This document shows, piece by piece, positions 34,762 through 43,344 of a DNA stretch of 64,000 nt. Numbering within the stretch: the stretch's first letter is position 1; the number at the start of each line of letters is the position of its first letter. The notes below the pieces were generated by a model, which was given only the letters and a program-made list of their open reading frames with translations, made no database searches and was not told where the DNA came from. Where the stretch lies: positions 54,284 to 118,283 of the forward strand of contig NZ_MLFR01000016.1 of the NCBI RefSeq assembly GCF_002095475.1. The letters run 5' to 3'. The stretch is from Pantoea rwandensis (lineage in GTDB: Bacteria; Pseudomonadota; Gammaproteobacteria; Enterobacterales; Enterobacteriaceae). Both the position numbers and the translations under genes were made by a program.

Positions 34762-36210
34762 ATGAATACGCAACGGAACGGATTGAGTAGCCAGCAGGCA
34801 CTGGATGAATTAGAGCGCCTGTATGAAAGTGCGGTAGAAGCTCTGCGCAACGCGATTCGCGATTTCACCACCCAAGGCACGCTGCCTGATGAACAGGCGC
34901 GTCAAAACGGTCTATTTGTTTATCCTGAACTGCGCATCACCTGGCTGGGTGAAGGTCCGCAGCAAAATCGCACGCGCGCCTGGGGACGTTTCACGCACAC
35001 CGGCAGTTACAGCACTACCATCACCCGCCCAGCGCTACTGCGTCACTATTTAAGTGAACAGTTGCAGATGCTGGAAAAAGAGTACGATGTGTTGGTCGAA
35101 GTGGGTCCTTCGCAGCAAGAGATCCCTTATCCGTACGTGATTGATGGATTGTCACTGGACCGCTCGATGAGTGCCAGCATCGCGCGCCACTTCCCTACCA
35201 CTGAACTGTCGCAGATTGGTGATGAAACCGCAGATGGCCTGTTCCATGCCAATGCCCTTTTCCCCCTGTCGCACTTTGATGCGCTGCGTACCGATTTCTC
35301 TCTCGCACGTCTGCGTCATTACACCGGCACGGCGGTAGAGCACTTCCAGCCGTTTGTGCTGTTCACTAACTACACTCGATATGTCGATGAGTTTGTGCGT
35401 TGGGCGATCGAACAAGTGCAAGACCCCAATACCCCCTATGACAGCCTCGCCTGCGCCGGCGATGTGGTGATCACTGCGGATACGCAAGATCCTACTGCCA
35501 TGATGTCCGACCTCGCATGGAAGAAACATCAGATGCCGGCCTGGCACCTCACCTCACCCAACCGTCGCGGCATCACGCTGGTGAACATCGGTGTGGGCCC
35601 GTCTAATGCTAAAACCATTTGCGACCACCTTGCAGTGATTCGTCCACACGCGTGGTTGATGATTGGCCACTGCGGCGGACTACGTGAAAGCCAAACCATA
35701 GGTGACTACGTGCTGGCTCATGCCTATCTGCGCGACGACCATGTGTTAGATAGCGTACTGCCGCCGGACATCCCGATTCCAAGCATTGCTGAAGTGCAGC
35801 GTGCGCTGTATGACGCCACCAAAGCCGTCAGCGGCATGCCAGGCGAAGAGGTCAAACAGCGTCTGCGTACCGGCACGGTGGTCACCACCGACGATCGCAA
35901 CTGGGAACTGCGTTACTCCGCTTCTGCGTTGCGCTTTAACCTAAGCCGTGCTGTGGCGGTGGATATGGAGAGCGCCACTATCGCTGCGCAGGGTTATCGC
36001 TTCCGTGTACCTTACGGTACCTTACTGTGCGTCTCGGATAAGCCCCTGCACGGCGAAATTAAACTGCCGGGCCAGGCGAACCGCTTCTATGAAGGCGCGA
36101 TTTCTGAGCATTTGCAGATCGGCATCTGCGCGGTTGAGCTGCTGCGTGCTGAGGGCGATAAGTTACATTCAAGGAAATTACGCACCTTTAATGAACCACC
36201 GTTCAGGTAA
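34762..36210 (+). CDS. amn: AMP nucleosidase Amn
   Basis: Hydrolyses AMP to adenine and ribose 5-phosphate, controlling adenylate levels. 482 residues from the ATG at 34762 with AAGGAG upstream (E. coli 484). The N-terminal regulatory domain contains RTRAWGRFTHTGSYSTTITR, and the C-terminal domain has the nucleoside phosphorylase fold with LVNIGVGPSNAKTICDHLAV, MIGHCGGLRESQTIGDYVLA and the catalytic region AVDMESATIAAQGYRFRVPY. Adenine released by it could be moved by the purine permease encoded at 37152. A palindrome at about 36218-36244 (CCGG-rich) probably serves as terminator. Confidence 0.97.
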   Translation: MNTQRNGLSSQQALDELERLYESAVEALRNAIRDFTTQGTLPDEQARQNGLFVYPELRITWLGEGPQQNRTRAWGRFTHTGSYSTTITRPALLRHYLSEQLQMLEKEYDVLVEVGPSQQEIPYPYVIDGLSLDRSMSASIARHFPTTELSQIGDETADGLFHANALFPLSHFDALRTDFSLARLRHYTGTAVEHFQPFVLFTNYTRYVDEFVRWAIEQVQDPNTPYDSLACAGDVVITADTQDPTAMMSDLAWKKHQMPAWHLTSPNRRGITLVNIGVGPSNAKTICDHLAVIRPHAWLMIGHCGGLRESQTIGDYVLAHAYLRDDHVLDSVLPPDIPIPSIAEVQRALYDATKAVSGMPGEEVKQRLRTGTVVTTDDRNWELRYSASALRFNLSRAVAVDMESATIAAQGYRFRVPYGTLLCVSDKPLHGEIKLPGQANRFYEGAISEHLQIGICAVELLRAEGDKLHSRKLRTFNEPPFR

Positions 36211-36258
36211 AGATTGAATTCCGGTCCCAGTGGGGCCGGAATTAGATTGAACTACAGG

Positions 36259-36819
36259 TCAAACTTTTACCAGCAGGTCCTTCACAAACCAGGCCAGCAC
36301 AGCCAGAATGGCGGGCACCATAATGGACCAGGTCAGTCTGTCATTCAGCTTTTCAAATTTCTCATCAATCCGGACAAACTTTTTCTCAAATTTTTCATCC
36401 ATGCGCTCAAACTTTACATCGAGACGTTGTTCCATTTTGTCCAACTTATCATCGATACGCAGTTCCATTTTCTCCAGCTTATCGTCGATGCGTACTTCCA
36501 TTCTCTCCAGCTTATCGTCGAAGTGCAGCGCCATCTTTCCCAGTTTTTCGTCGAAATGCAGCGTCATTTTCCCCAGTTTGTCGTCAAAGTGCAGCGCCAT
36601 ATTTCCTAGCTTGTCGTCGAAATGCAGCGCCATCTTTTCGAACTTGCAGTCGGTACGCTTTTCCGATTTCCCCATCTCCCCCAGCAGTTCGGTACGCAGA
36701 GTGCCGATATCAGCTTTGGTCGCAAAATTCTCGGATCGCGCGGTGAGGACGGCAACATCCTGTTGAATTTGATGCGTAGTTTTTTCCAGCAACCCGACTC
36801 GTTGAGTTAACTCTTCCAT
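36259..36819 (-). CDS. Membrane-anchored coiled-coil protein of 11-residue repeats, unknown
   Basis: 186 residues from the ATG at 36819 (GGAG 7 bases upstream); an in-frame ATG at 36894 would add a poorly supported leader. Residues 1-58 are helical (MEELTQRVGLLEKTTHQIQQ). Residues 59-157 are exactly nine 11-residue repeats of the type K-[FL]-x-x-M-x-x-[HR]-[FI]-D-D, e.g. KLGKMALHFDD and KLEKMELRIDD. The last 29 residues contain one TM helix (WSIMVPAILAVLAWFV) and end in a short basic tail. Eleven-residue periodicity gives a right-handed coiled coil. The layout, repeats plus a C-terminal TM, recalls Borrelia Bdr and DUF1640-like proteins. I do not know its function. Confidence 0.85.
   Translation of the reverse strand: MEELTQRVGLLEKTTHQIQQDVAVLTARSENFATKADIGTLRTELLGEMGKSEKRTDCKFEKMALHFDDKLGNMALHFDDKLGKMTLHFDEKLGKMALHFDDKLERMEVRIDDKLEKMELRIDDKLDKMEQRLDVKFERMDEKFEKKFVRIDEKFEKLNDRLTWSIMVPAILAVLAWFVKDLLVKV
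36349..36645 (-). repeat. Nine tandem 33-bp coding repeats
   Basis: The nine 11-residue repeats of the coiled-coil protein are encoded by 297 bases of 33-bp units. The central units are nearly identical (DDKLGKMALHFDD-type, with codons for HFD as CATTTCGAC or CACTTTGAC), while outer ones have diverged, so the copy number probably changes by slippage or unequal recombination. Confidence 0.9.
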
Positions 36820-37151
36820 TTTTGAATCTCCGATATTCCTGACGACGTAGATAAGTGGTGGAAGAAACGGGGCAGTACGCATGGCGTATTCCATTACACA
36901 CCTCCAGATAGTCCCGGCTATCTCTTCACCTTGCCGCCTAGTGAAACAGATTCGAGCCGATTAAACATTCCACGAACCCGCCATTCACGGCAAAAAAGAT
37001 CAGGCAGGCATCCATACGCCGCGCAGGTTAAAACCGGCCGAGTAATAACAAAAGAAGCGTCAGAGAAGGATTGCGAGACATCGCATAGAAAATCATTGCG
37101 GGGATGTAACAGAAGACACGGAAGCCCGAGCGGGCTTCCGTAAACCCGAAC
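36820..37151. other. Gene-free stretch with hairpin before the purine permease end
   Basis: These 332 bases hold the promoter of the coiled-coil gene at the left. At 37119-37140, CGGAAGCCC, GAGC loop, GGGCTTCCG forms a perfect 9-bp stem just after the permease stop (minus strand) and is its probable terminator, though only TGT follows. A 70-codon plus-strand frame here has no support. Confidence 0.5.
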
Positions 37152-38453
37152 TTAGGCGCTCAGCCAGCCCAGTTTGATCACAAACAGAATCGAGAGAATC
37201 ACCAGTGCAGCATTGATCTCTTTAGTACGACCGCTCAGCAGTTTAACCACCGTCCAGGTGATGAAACCGAATGCGATACCGTTCGCAATCGAGTAGGTCA
37301 GTGGCATCGTTAATGCCGTTACCGTTACCGGCGCAGCAGTGGTGATATCTTTCCAGTCAATTTCAGCCAGACCAGATGCCATCAGCACTGCGACAAACAG
37401 CAATGCGGGTGCCGTTGCATATACCGGAACACTGCCCGCCAACGGTGAGAAGAACAGGCTCAGCAGGAACAGCACCGCCACGACAATCGCCGTCAAGCCG
37501 GTACGTCCACCGGCGCTCACGCCCGCCGCCGATTCCACATAGCTGGTGGTGGTTGAAGTGCCCAGTAAAGAGCCAAACAGGGCAGCAGCACTGTCAGCGA
37601 TCAAAGCACGGCCCATTTTCGGCACGTTGCCCTGCTCGTCGGCCAGACCTGCTCGCTTGGTCACACCCAGCAGTGTGCCGGTGTTATCAAACACATCCAC
37701 AAACAGGAAGGCAAAGATCACACTGATCAAGCCGACGTTGAAGGCACCGGCGATATCCAGTTGCATAAAGGTTGGCGCGATTGATGGCGGAGCAGAGAAC
37801 ACCCCACCAAATGGCGTCAGGCCAATACCCATCGAAATAAAGGTCACCACCAGAATGCCAATCAGCACCGCGCCAGTCACGCGACGCGCTTCGAGTGCCA
37901 CAATAATGAAGAAACCTAACAGCGCCAGCAGTGGACCCGGTTTAGTGAGATCGCCCAAGCCCACCAGCGTCGCCGGGTTATCAACAACGATACCCGCGCC
38001 TTCCAGTGCAATCAGCGCGAGGAACAAGCCGATACCTGCAGCAATACCTGCACGCAGCGGCAGCGGAATACTGGCAATAATCCACTCACGGATTTTGAAT
38101 ATCGACAGCGCAAAGAAAATCACTGCGGAAAGGAACACCGCACCCAGTGCGATCTGCCAGGTGTAACCCATGTGCAAAACGACGGTGTAGGTGAAGAACG
38201 CGTTGAGGCCCATACCCGGCGCTAATGCGATCGGATAGTTTGCGATCAAGCCCATCAGCACACAGCCAATCGCCGCAGCCAAACAGGTTGCGACAAACAC
38301 CGCACCTTTATCCATACCGGTTGCACCGAGAATACTCGGGTTAACAAACAGAATGTAGGCCATGGCCAGGAAGGTCGTGATACCCGCAATGATTTCCGTG
38401 CGCACGGTGGTGTTGTGCGCCTTAAGTTTGAAGAGTTTTTCTAACATCATCAT
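37152..38453 (-). CDS. Purine permease, NCS2 / AzgA family
   Basis: Proton-coupled nucleobase importer, 433 residues and about 12-14 TM segments. Family blocks: HNTTVRTEIIAGITTFLAMA at the N-terminus, PIALAPGMGLNAFFTYTVVL, the central FLFVDVFDNTGTLLGVTKRA, and GTSTTTSYVESAAGVSAGGR carrying the conserved residues of the AzgA-like group (AdeP, GhxP, PbuG). Adenine, guanine or hypoxanthine are the candidate substrates; closeness to AdeP/PbuG cannot be settled by eye. A PurR-box-like site about 160 bases upstream supports a purine role. The neighbouring amn releases adenine. Confidence 0.92.
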   Translation of the reverse strand: MMMLEKLFKLKAHNTTVRTEIIAGITTFLAMAYILFVNPSILGATGMDKGAVFVATCLAAAIGCVLMGLIANYPIALAPGMGLNAFFTYTVVLHMGYTWQIALGAVFLSAVIFFALSIFKIREWIIASIPLPLRAGIAAGIGLFLALIALEGAGIVVDNPATLVGLGDLTKPGPLLALLGFFIIVALEARRVTGAVLIGILVVTFISMGIGLTPFGGVFSAPPSIAPTFMQLDIAGAFNVGLISVIFAFLFVDVFDNTGTLLGVTKRAGLADEQGNVPKMGRALIADSAAALFGSLLGTSTTTSYVESAAGVSAGGRTGLTAIVVAVLFLLSLFFSPLAGSVPVYATAPALLFVAVLMASGLAEIDWKDITTAAPVTVTALTMPLTYSIANGIAFGFITWTVVKLLSGRTKEINAALVILSILFVIKLGWLSA

Positions 38454-38867
38454 CTCTCATGAGCGGAGACGGCACGGATGCACGTTCTCTCTTGCCAATG
38501 TGGTTGAAACACTAGTTATATTTTTGATGAAAGCGATTTAAGCCGGACGTAAGGCAAGAGCACCTTCCGCTTTCCCCTGTCCATATAGCAATAGCTATGC
38601 CATCACCGTATGCAATCGTTTACGTTTACGAATAGCGTGTCGGTTAAGATAATTCCGAACCAGAATGAGGCGCGATTATGGTGCATTGCACTATTGCCGC
38701 GCAATCGTTTTCCCTGCCGTCAATGGTCGTAGCAGAAAATATTGCGGCAACGCACGCTTTCGCACTCTGCCTGGCGATGGCGCTCACGTTTCTGCAGCAT
38801 GCCGCAGCAGCTTAAAAACATCGGGTTACACTGCTTTTAACCCTTTCGCAACATAAGAGACTGTGCA
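38454..38867. other. Divergent promoter region, purine permease / response regulator
   Basis: 414 bases without a credible gene. It contains the PurR-like site at 38610-38625 and ATAGCAATAGCTATGC, a palindromic stretch at about 38586-38601. A 63-codon plus-strand frame (38665-38856) shows no similarity and no ribosome-binding site. No operator for the response regulator was recognised. Confidence 0.45.
38610..38625 (-). promoter_or_regulatory. PurR-like operator before the purine permease
   Basis: On the minus strand ACGTAAACGATTGCAT matches the PurR consensus ACGCAAACGTTTTCGT at 12 of 16 positions, including the central AAACG. It lies 157 bases upstream of the permease start. PurR represses purine synthesis and uptake genes in enterobacteria when hypoxanthine or guanine is present. 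Confidence 0.7.
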
Positions 38868-39614
38868 ATGAAGCCCGCGATTTTGGTCGTTGATGATGAT
38901 CGTGCCGTGTGTGAATTGCTGCACGATGTATTAAGTGAACACGTGTTTACCGTCTACAGCTGTCACCAGGGCAAAGATGCGCTGGCGCTGCTCAGTCTCC
39001 ATCCGGAAATCTCGTTGGTGATGCTGGATATGATGCTGCCGGATACCAACGGCTTGCTGGTGCTGCAACATATGCAACGCCAGCGCCCCGATCTGCTGGT
39101 GATCATGCTGACAGGAATGGGATCGGAAGCGGATATGGTGGTAGGGCTGGAAATGGGGGCTGATGATTATATCGCTAAGCCATTCAACCCGCGTGTGGTG
39201 GTGGCGCGCGCGCGCGCCGCACTGCGCCGCTGTGGACGTCTGGCGCAACCTGAACTACAGCACGATGAGGGGTGGCAATTTAACGGCTGGCGCCTGGATG
39301 ATAGCCGCTGCCAGCTGTTCAATCCGCAGCGGGAGAGCGTGCCTTTAACCCAAGGTGAATATACGTTACTGCGTGCCATGGTGTGCCACGCACGCAAAGT
39401 GCTGACTCGCGATCAACTGCTGGAGCTAACGCACAGTGAAAGCCTTGAAGTGTTTGATCGCACCATTGATGTGCTGATTATGCGCCTGCGTCGGAAGATT
39501 GAAGCCAATCCGCATCAACCCAGTTTGATTCGCACCATCCGTGGTCTGGGTTATGTTTTTTCTGCCGATGTGATGCGCCCTGCTTCAGCATCACGAGAAA
39601 CACAAATCGCCTGA
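38868..39614 (+). CDS. OmpR-type response regulator of the sugar module
   Basis: 248 residues. The receiver domain (1-115) has the acidic pocket Asp9-Asp11, phosphoacceptor Asp54 (MLDMMLPD), Thr82 and Lys104 (YIAKPF); the C-terminal winged helix (about 130-235) ends with RTIDVLIMRLRRKIEANPHQ and the usual RTIRGLGYVF. Its kinase partner is most likely the hybrid kinase at 45991, on the far side of the sugar operon; both genes point rightwards and the six-gene operon between them points leftwards. The last 64 bases overlap the 3' end of the kinase gene on the other strand. TorR/TctD-like regulators are the nearest relatives by architecture. Confidence 0.93.
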   Translation: MKPAILVVDDDRAVCELLHDVLSEHVFTVYSCHQGKDALALLSLHPEISLVMLDMMLPDTNGLLVLQHMQRQRPDLLVIMLTGMGSEADMVVGLEMGADDYIAKPFNPRVVVARARAALRRCGRLAQPELQHDEGWQFNGWRLDDSRCQLFNPQRESVPLTQGEYTLLRAMVCHARKVLTRDQLLELTHSESLEVFDRTIDVLIMRLRRKIEANPHQPSLIRTIRGLGYVFSADVMRPASASRETQIA

Positions 39615-40603
39615 TTCATCCAGCGCTGCATCTCGGCCAATGGCCGCGTGCCGTCCAGCGCGTTTGCTGCATGCAGATTAAAACACGCGCAGGTGTGTGC
39701 CAGCTGCAGCGTCTCCAACATTGACCAGCCTTCGTGGCTGGCATACAACACGCCAGCACAGAAGGCATCACCCGCACCAACGCTGCCAATAATCTCATCG
39801 GGCGTGAGGCACCACGCAGGTTGCCAGAAACCTTCTGCCGCACCTTCCTGACCCCAAGCCCCTTCCGGCGCATGAATCACCACACGTTGCCGTACTCCCT
39901 GCTCAATCAGCCATTGCGCCGCTTGCGCAAAAGCGTCTGACGCAGCCAACCCATTTTCGTTGCGCAGGGCTATGCCCGTAAGCGATTGCGCCTCTAGCTC
40001 GTTGATCACCAGATAATCAAGCCAGCGCAATGCCGGCAAGACCAACGGACGATACTCTCCCGCGCGTGACACCAGATCCAGCGAGGTGAGATAGCCACGT
40101 TGCTGCATCTCTGCTAACAGTCTGGCGCTGCGCGTGCCATAAACGTCGTCGGGTTGATCCAGACTATCAAGCAACAACAAATAACCAAGATGGAAAATAC
40201 GGTGTGATGTCGCCAGCTCCGAAAAATGGGGCAGATCAAGCTGCGCATTAGCCCCACGCGCATGGAAGAAAGTGCGTTGCCCATCTGGCGTGGTCATCAC
40301 CTGCGTCATTGCCGTGGTCACACTACCAGTACGTTGCACAAACTGGCGATCAACCCGATGCTCATCCAGCAATTGCAGTATGTACTCACCGTCACTGTCT
40401 TCACCAATCATTCCGACACCGGCAAGGGGAAGGTTTACCTGCATGCGCGCCAAGGTGAACAAAACATTCAACGCGGCACCACCGCTGCATTTCTCACTAT
40501 GGAGGATCTCGGCCAGCCAACCTTGCTCGGGCCAGTGGCTGATACGCTGTACGTGATCCACCAGCATGCTGCCTGCGCCGAGAATGCCGTTGCGTTGCGC
40601 CAT
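39551..40603 (-). CDS. PfkB-family carbohydrate kinase
   Basis: ATP-dependent sugar kinase of the ribokinase/PfkB superfamily. 350 residues from the ATG at 40603, with GGGAGGG upstream and one base after the aldolase stop. N-terminal GAGSMLVDHVQRIS and CSGGAALNVLFTLARM (GGxxxN substrate motif), and the anion-hole/catalytic GSVGAGDAFCAGVL near residue 285. As the last gene of the ABC-isomerase-aldolase-kinase operon it probably phosphorylates the ketose made by the isomerase; the aldolase would then split the product. The C-terminal tail crosses into the oppositely oriented response regulator gene. Confidence 0.93.
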   Translation of the reverse strand: MAQRNGILGAGSMLVDHVQRISHWPEQGWLAEILHSEKCSGGAALNVLFTLARMQVNLPLAGVGMIGEDSDGEYILQLLDEHRVDRQFVQRTGSVTTAMTQVMTTPDGQRTFFHARGANAQLDLPHFSELATSHRIFHLGYLLLLDSLDQPDDVYGTRSARLLAEMQQRGYLTSLDLVSRAGEYRPLVLPALRWLDYLVINELEAQSLTGIALRNENGLAASDAFAQAAQWLIEQGVRQRVVIHAPEGAWGQEGAAEGFWQPAWCLTPDEIIGSVGAGDAFCAGVLYASHEGWSMLETLQLAHTCACFNLHAANALDGTRPLAEMQRWMNQAICVSRDAEAGRITSAEKT

Positions 40604-40604
40604 C

Positions 40605-41465
40605 TCAGGCCCTCCCAGCGCTGCCAAACACTTGCATCTGCTGCGCCACTACGTTGGCGATATCGCGTTCCACCGCCATCAGCAGCTCGGCAAAGGAGTC
40701 GTAGCGAGCATCGCGCTGCGTAATCTGCGATTCAATCGCGCCCAACGCCGCTTGGGACATGCCGGTGTAAAAATTGATTTTGTGAATACCCAGACTGATG
40801 GCATGACGGAAATCGGCATCGCTGATCCCCGATCCACCGTGCAGCACCAACGGAATGCCAGCAGCCGCGCGAATCGCTGCTAAGCGATCAAAATCGAGTT
40901 TCGGCTCACCTTTGTATTTGCCATGGGCGTTGCCAATCGCCACGGCCAGACAATCGATCCCGGTTGATTGCACAAATTCAGCCGCTAATGTCGGATCGGT
41001 AAACTTGTTGCTGTCAGCCTCGCCAAACAGCGCGCCGCCTTCATCGCCGCCAACGGCACCCAGCTCCGCCTCCACCGACACACCGATAGCGTGGCACATT
41101 TTTACCACTTCCCGCGTTTGGCGCACATTCTCCTCATAGCTCAGGGTTGAGCCATCAAACATCACCGAAGTAAAGCCGAGACGAATCGCCTGCATCACCG
41201 CCTCGAAATGCAAGCCGTGATCGAGATTGAGTACCACAGGGATGTCATGCAGAGCCGCTTCGGTGCGAATCGCCGCAATCAGATGTTCCAGGCTGATATA
41301 TTTAAAATGCACTTCCGCGATGTTGATAATAAAAGGCGAGCGTTGCTGCTCCGCCGCCTGAAACAAGGCGCGAAGGAAGTGGGTATCCAACACGTTAAAT
41401 GCGCCAAGCGCGTATTGATGTTGCTGCGCGTGGGCCAAGCCCTGCGCCAGAGAAATCAGTGCCAT
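40605..41465 (-). CDS. Class II ketose-(bis)phosphate aldolase
   Basis: Zinc-dependent aldolase of the FbaA/GatY/KbaY family, 286 residues, AAGGAG before the ATG. Motifs: YALGAFNV at the N-terminus, LNLDHGLHFEAVMQAIRLGF with a zinc ligand His, VSVEAELGAVGGDEGG with Glu ligand, AIGNAHGKYKGEPKLDF with zinc ligand His, LVLHGGSGISD with zinc His and phosphate-binding Gly/Ser, and KINFYTG. Size and the GGDEGG loop resemble tagatose/ketose-bisphosphate aldolases. In this operon the likely substrate is the kinase product; if the sugar were lyxose via xylulose 1-phosphate, products would be DHAP and glycolaldehyde (inference). Confidence 0.93.
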   Translation of the reverse strand: MALISLAQGLAHAQQHQYALGAFNVLDTHFLRALFQAAEQQRSPFIINIAEVHFKYISLEHLIAAIRTEAALHDIPVVLNLDHGLHFEAVMQAIRLGFTSVMFDGSTLSYEENVRQTREVVKMCHAIGVSVEAELGAVGGDEGGALFGEADSNKFTDPTLAAEFVQSTGIDCLAVAIGNAHGKYKGEPKLDFDRLAAIRAAAGIPLVLHGGSGISDADFRHAISLGIHKINFYTGMSQAALGAIESQITQRDARYDSFAELLMAVERDIANVVAQQMQVFGSAGRA

Positions 41466-41476
41466 GGTGCGCTCCT

Positions 41477-42160
41477 TTATGCCAGCCAGCGGGAATATTC
41501 GTTACACAGCAACCAGCGCGGCGCCTCATCCTCTTCAATCGGATTAAAGCGCGCCAGCGGGGTGAGAAAGACGTTGTCATGCTCGTCATCATTGGGCATC
41601 GAAACCTCACCGACCAGCACGTCGCCGTAGCCCTCTTCGCCCCAGAAGCTGTGCCAAATGCCTGGCACCAGGGTGACGCTTTCGCCCGGCGACAGGCGCA
41701 ACTGCGAACCCGCCGCATGCGTTTGCTGAACACCATCCAGCGTGACGTTCACCGGTGACGCACCCAACTGGTCGCCCGCGCGGTTATGCAGCGTGACTAT
41801 TAAATTGCCACCCCCGCGATTAATGATGTCTTCCATTTTTTGCGGGTGATAATGCATTGGCGTAACCTGCCCTTCCCGCACGTGCATGATCTTTTCGGCA
41901 TAGGGTTTGCCCCACGGCTGCCCGCCGCGTGACCCATTACGCAGAGTAAACAGGGTTAAGCCCATCTGAGAGAAATCGTCAGCGCCAAAACTGGTGACAT
42001 CCCAGCCCAGATGCAGCGTCAGCAGCTCTTCCGCACGGCTTTTATCCAGCGCACGCCACTGGCTAAGACCGTAATCTGCCCAGGGTGGCAGATGGACATC
42101 CTGGCGCATAAAAAATTCGCGGGTCAGTTGCAGAATGGCGTTCACTTCGGATCGATGCAT
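41477..42160 (-). CDS. D-lyxose ketol-isomerase-like cupin
   Basis: 227 residues from the ATG at 42160 (GGAGGGAG upstream); same length as the D-lyxose isomerase described from E. coli O157:H7. Cupin fold with the metal site His-x-His...Glu in MHYHPQKMEDIINRGGGNLI and His in LVPGIWHSFWGEEG, plus TLFTLRNGSRGGQPWGKPYA. Family members interconvert D-lyxose and D-xylulose and also D-mannose and D-fructose, so the natural sugar may be another aldose with the same C2-C3 arrangement. It lies between the binding protein and the aldolase genes. Confidence 0.9.
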   Translation of the reverse strand: MHRSEVNAILQLTREFFMRQDVHLPPWADYGLSQWRALDKSRAEELLTLHLGWDVTSFGADDFSQMGLTLFTLRNGSRGGQPWGKPYAEKIMHVREGQVTPMHYHPQKMEDIINRGGGNLIVTLHNRAGDQLGASPVNVTLDGVQQTHAAGSQLRLSPGESVTLVPGIWHSFWGEEGYGDVLVGEVSMPNDDEHDNVFLTPLARFNPIEEDEAPRWLLCNEYSRWLA

Positions 42161-42210
42161 GACTCCCTCCACATGTTGAGGCGGCCGCTGGCCGCCGCCA
42201 GAATGTCGTG

Positions 42211-43149
42211 TTATTTCACCGTCCAACCTTTGTAGCTGCTCACCGTATTACGATCGATCATGGTCACCGGGATCAGCACTGGCTTGTCGGGTGCCGGTTT
42301 GCCTTGCAGGATGTCGTAGCCAATCTCCACCGCTTTTGCCGCCATCACCTGCGGGTCCTGCGCTGGCGTTGCAACAAACAGAGAACCTTTACGTTTCAGC
42401 GCCTCTTCACCGTCAGGTGATCCATCCACGCCGACAATAAAGAATTCACTGCGCTGTGCCTGTTTAGCCGCCAGATCTGCACCAATCGCCGTGGGATCAT
42501 TGATAGCAAACACCGCATCGATCTTCGGATTGGCAGACAGTAGCCCGGTCATCACTTCCAGCCCGCCATCGCGACTGCCTTTGGCGTTCTGGTTGTAGGA
42601 CAGCAGTTTGATATCCGGATGGGTTTTCAACTCGGTCATGCAGCCTTCGACACGGTTTTGCACCGCAGATACCGGCGGTCCGTTGATGATCACCACATTG
42701 CCTTTGTCTTTCAGGCGGTCAGCGATGTATTTACAGGCCATGGCACCCGCTTGGGTGTTATCTGAAGTGATGGTGGCATTTGCGCCATCGGCGGCCACGT
42801 CAACCGCCACCACCACGATACCGGCGTCACGCGCACGTTTTACCGCTGGCGCGATGCCTTTAGAGTCAGCGGCATTAAGGATGATCATGTCCACTTTTGC
42901 GGCAATAAAGTTATCAATCTGCGCTACCTGCTGGCCGAGGTCGTAGCCACTGGAAACCAGCGTTACATTCACCTTGTCACCCGCCAGCTGTCGCGCCTTC
43001 AGCTCCGCACCCTTAGTGATCTGCACGAAGAACGGGTTGGCGAGGTCGCCGACCGTCACACCAATGGATTTCAGCTCTTTGGCCTGTACCAGAGGCGCAC
43101 TCAACAACGTGGCCGCCAGCAGTCCGGTAATAATCGGATTAAAACGCAT
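42211..43149 (-). CDS. Ribose-type periplasmic sugar-binding protein
   Basis: 312 residues from the ATG at 43149 (GGAG upstream), signal peptide MRFNPIITGLLAATLLSAPL cleaved after VQA. Type I periplasmic binding protein of the RbsB family: SIGVTVGDLANPFFVQITKG, DMIILNAADSKGIAPAVKRA, VVVAVDVAADGANATITSDN, VFAINDPTAIGADLAAKQA and FIVGVDGSPDGEEALKR. The sugar is not identifiable by eye. The 195-base gap to the permease gene upstream contains a hairpin, which fits higher expression of the binding protein. Confidence 0.93.
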   Translation of the reverse strand: MRFNPIITGLLAATLLSAPLVQAKELKSIGVTVGDLANPFFVQITKGAELKARQLAGDKVNVTLVSSGYDLGQQVAQIDNFIAAKVDMIILNAADSKGIAPAVKRARDAGIVVVAVDVAADGANATITSDNTQAGAMACKYIADRLKDKGNVVIINGPPVSAVQNRVEGCMTELKTHPDIKLLSYNQNAKGSRDGGLEVMTGLLSANPKIDAVFAINDPTAIGADLAAKQAQRSEFFIVGVDGSPDGEEALKRKGSLFVATPAQDPQVMAAKAVEIGYDILQGKPAPDKPVLIPVTMIDRNTVSSYKGWTVK

Positions 43150-43285
43150 AGTCGATGTTCTCCTGCTTTTATGATTATGCTGACGATCGAGGAGATCGCC
43201 GTGATGTGACAACCTGTTGTAATGCGTCGAATCGAAGAGCGTGACTGTTGCAGCCCGTTTGCCTACGGCCAGCGCACAGCAAGCG

Positions 43286-43307
43286 CAGCGTACTTAAGTA
43301 CTGCGAG
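43286..43307 (-). repeat. Intercistronic imperfect palindrome
   Basis: CGCAG, an extra C, then GTACTTAAGTAC and TGCG: the 12-base core GTACTTAAGTAC is a perfect palindrome with extending complementary arms. It sits in the 195 bases between permease and binding-protein genes and may stabilise the mRNA or limit read-through. The rest of that gap has no ORF. Confidence 0.55.
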
Positions 43308-43344
43308 TACTGCCCGGCGGCAAAATGGCCAGTCAAAAAGCCCG

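Noticed and set aside
36931..37143. Plus-strand frame of 70 codons
   Set aside because: Very basic random-looking composition, ends in the permease terminator hairpin; no support.
38665..38856. Plus-strand frame of 63 codons in the permease/regulator gap
   Set aside because: No ribosome-binding site and no family similarity; codon use looks random.
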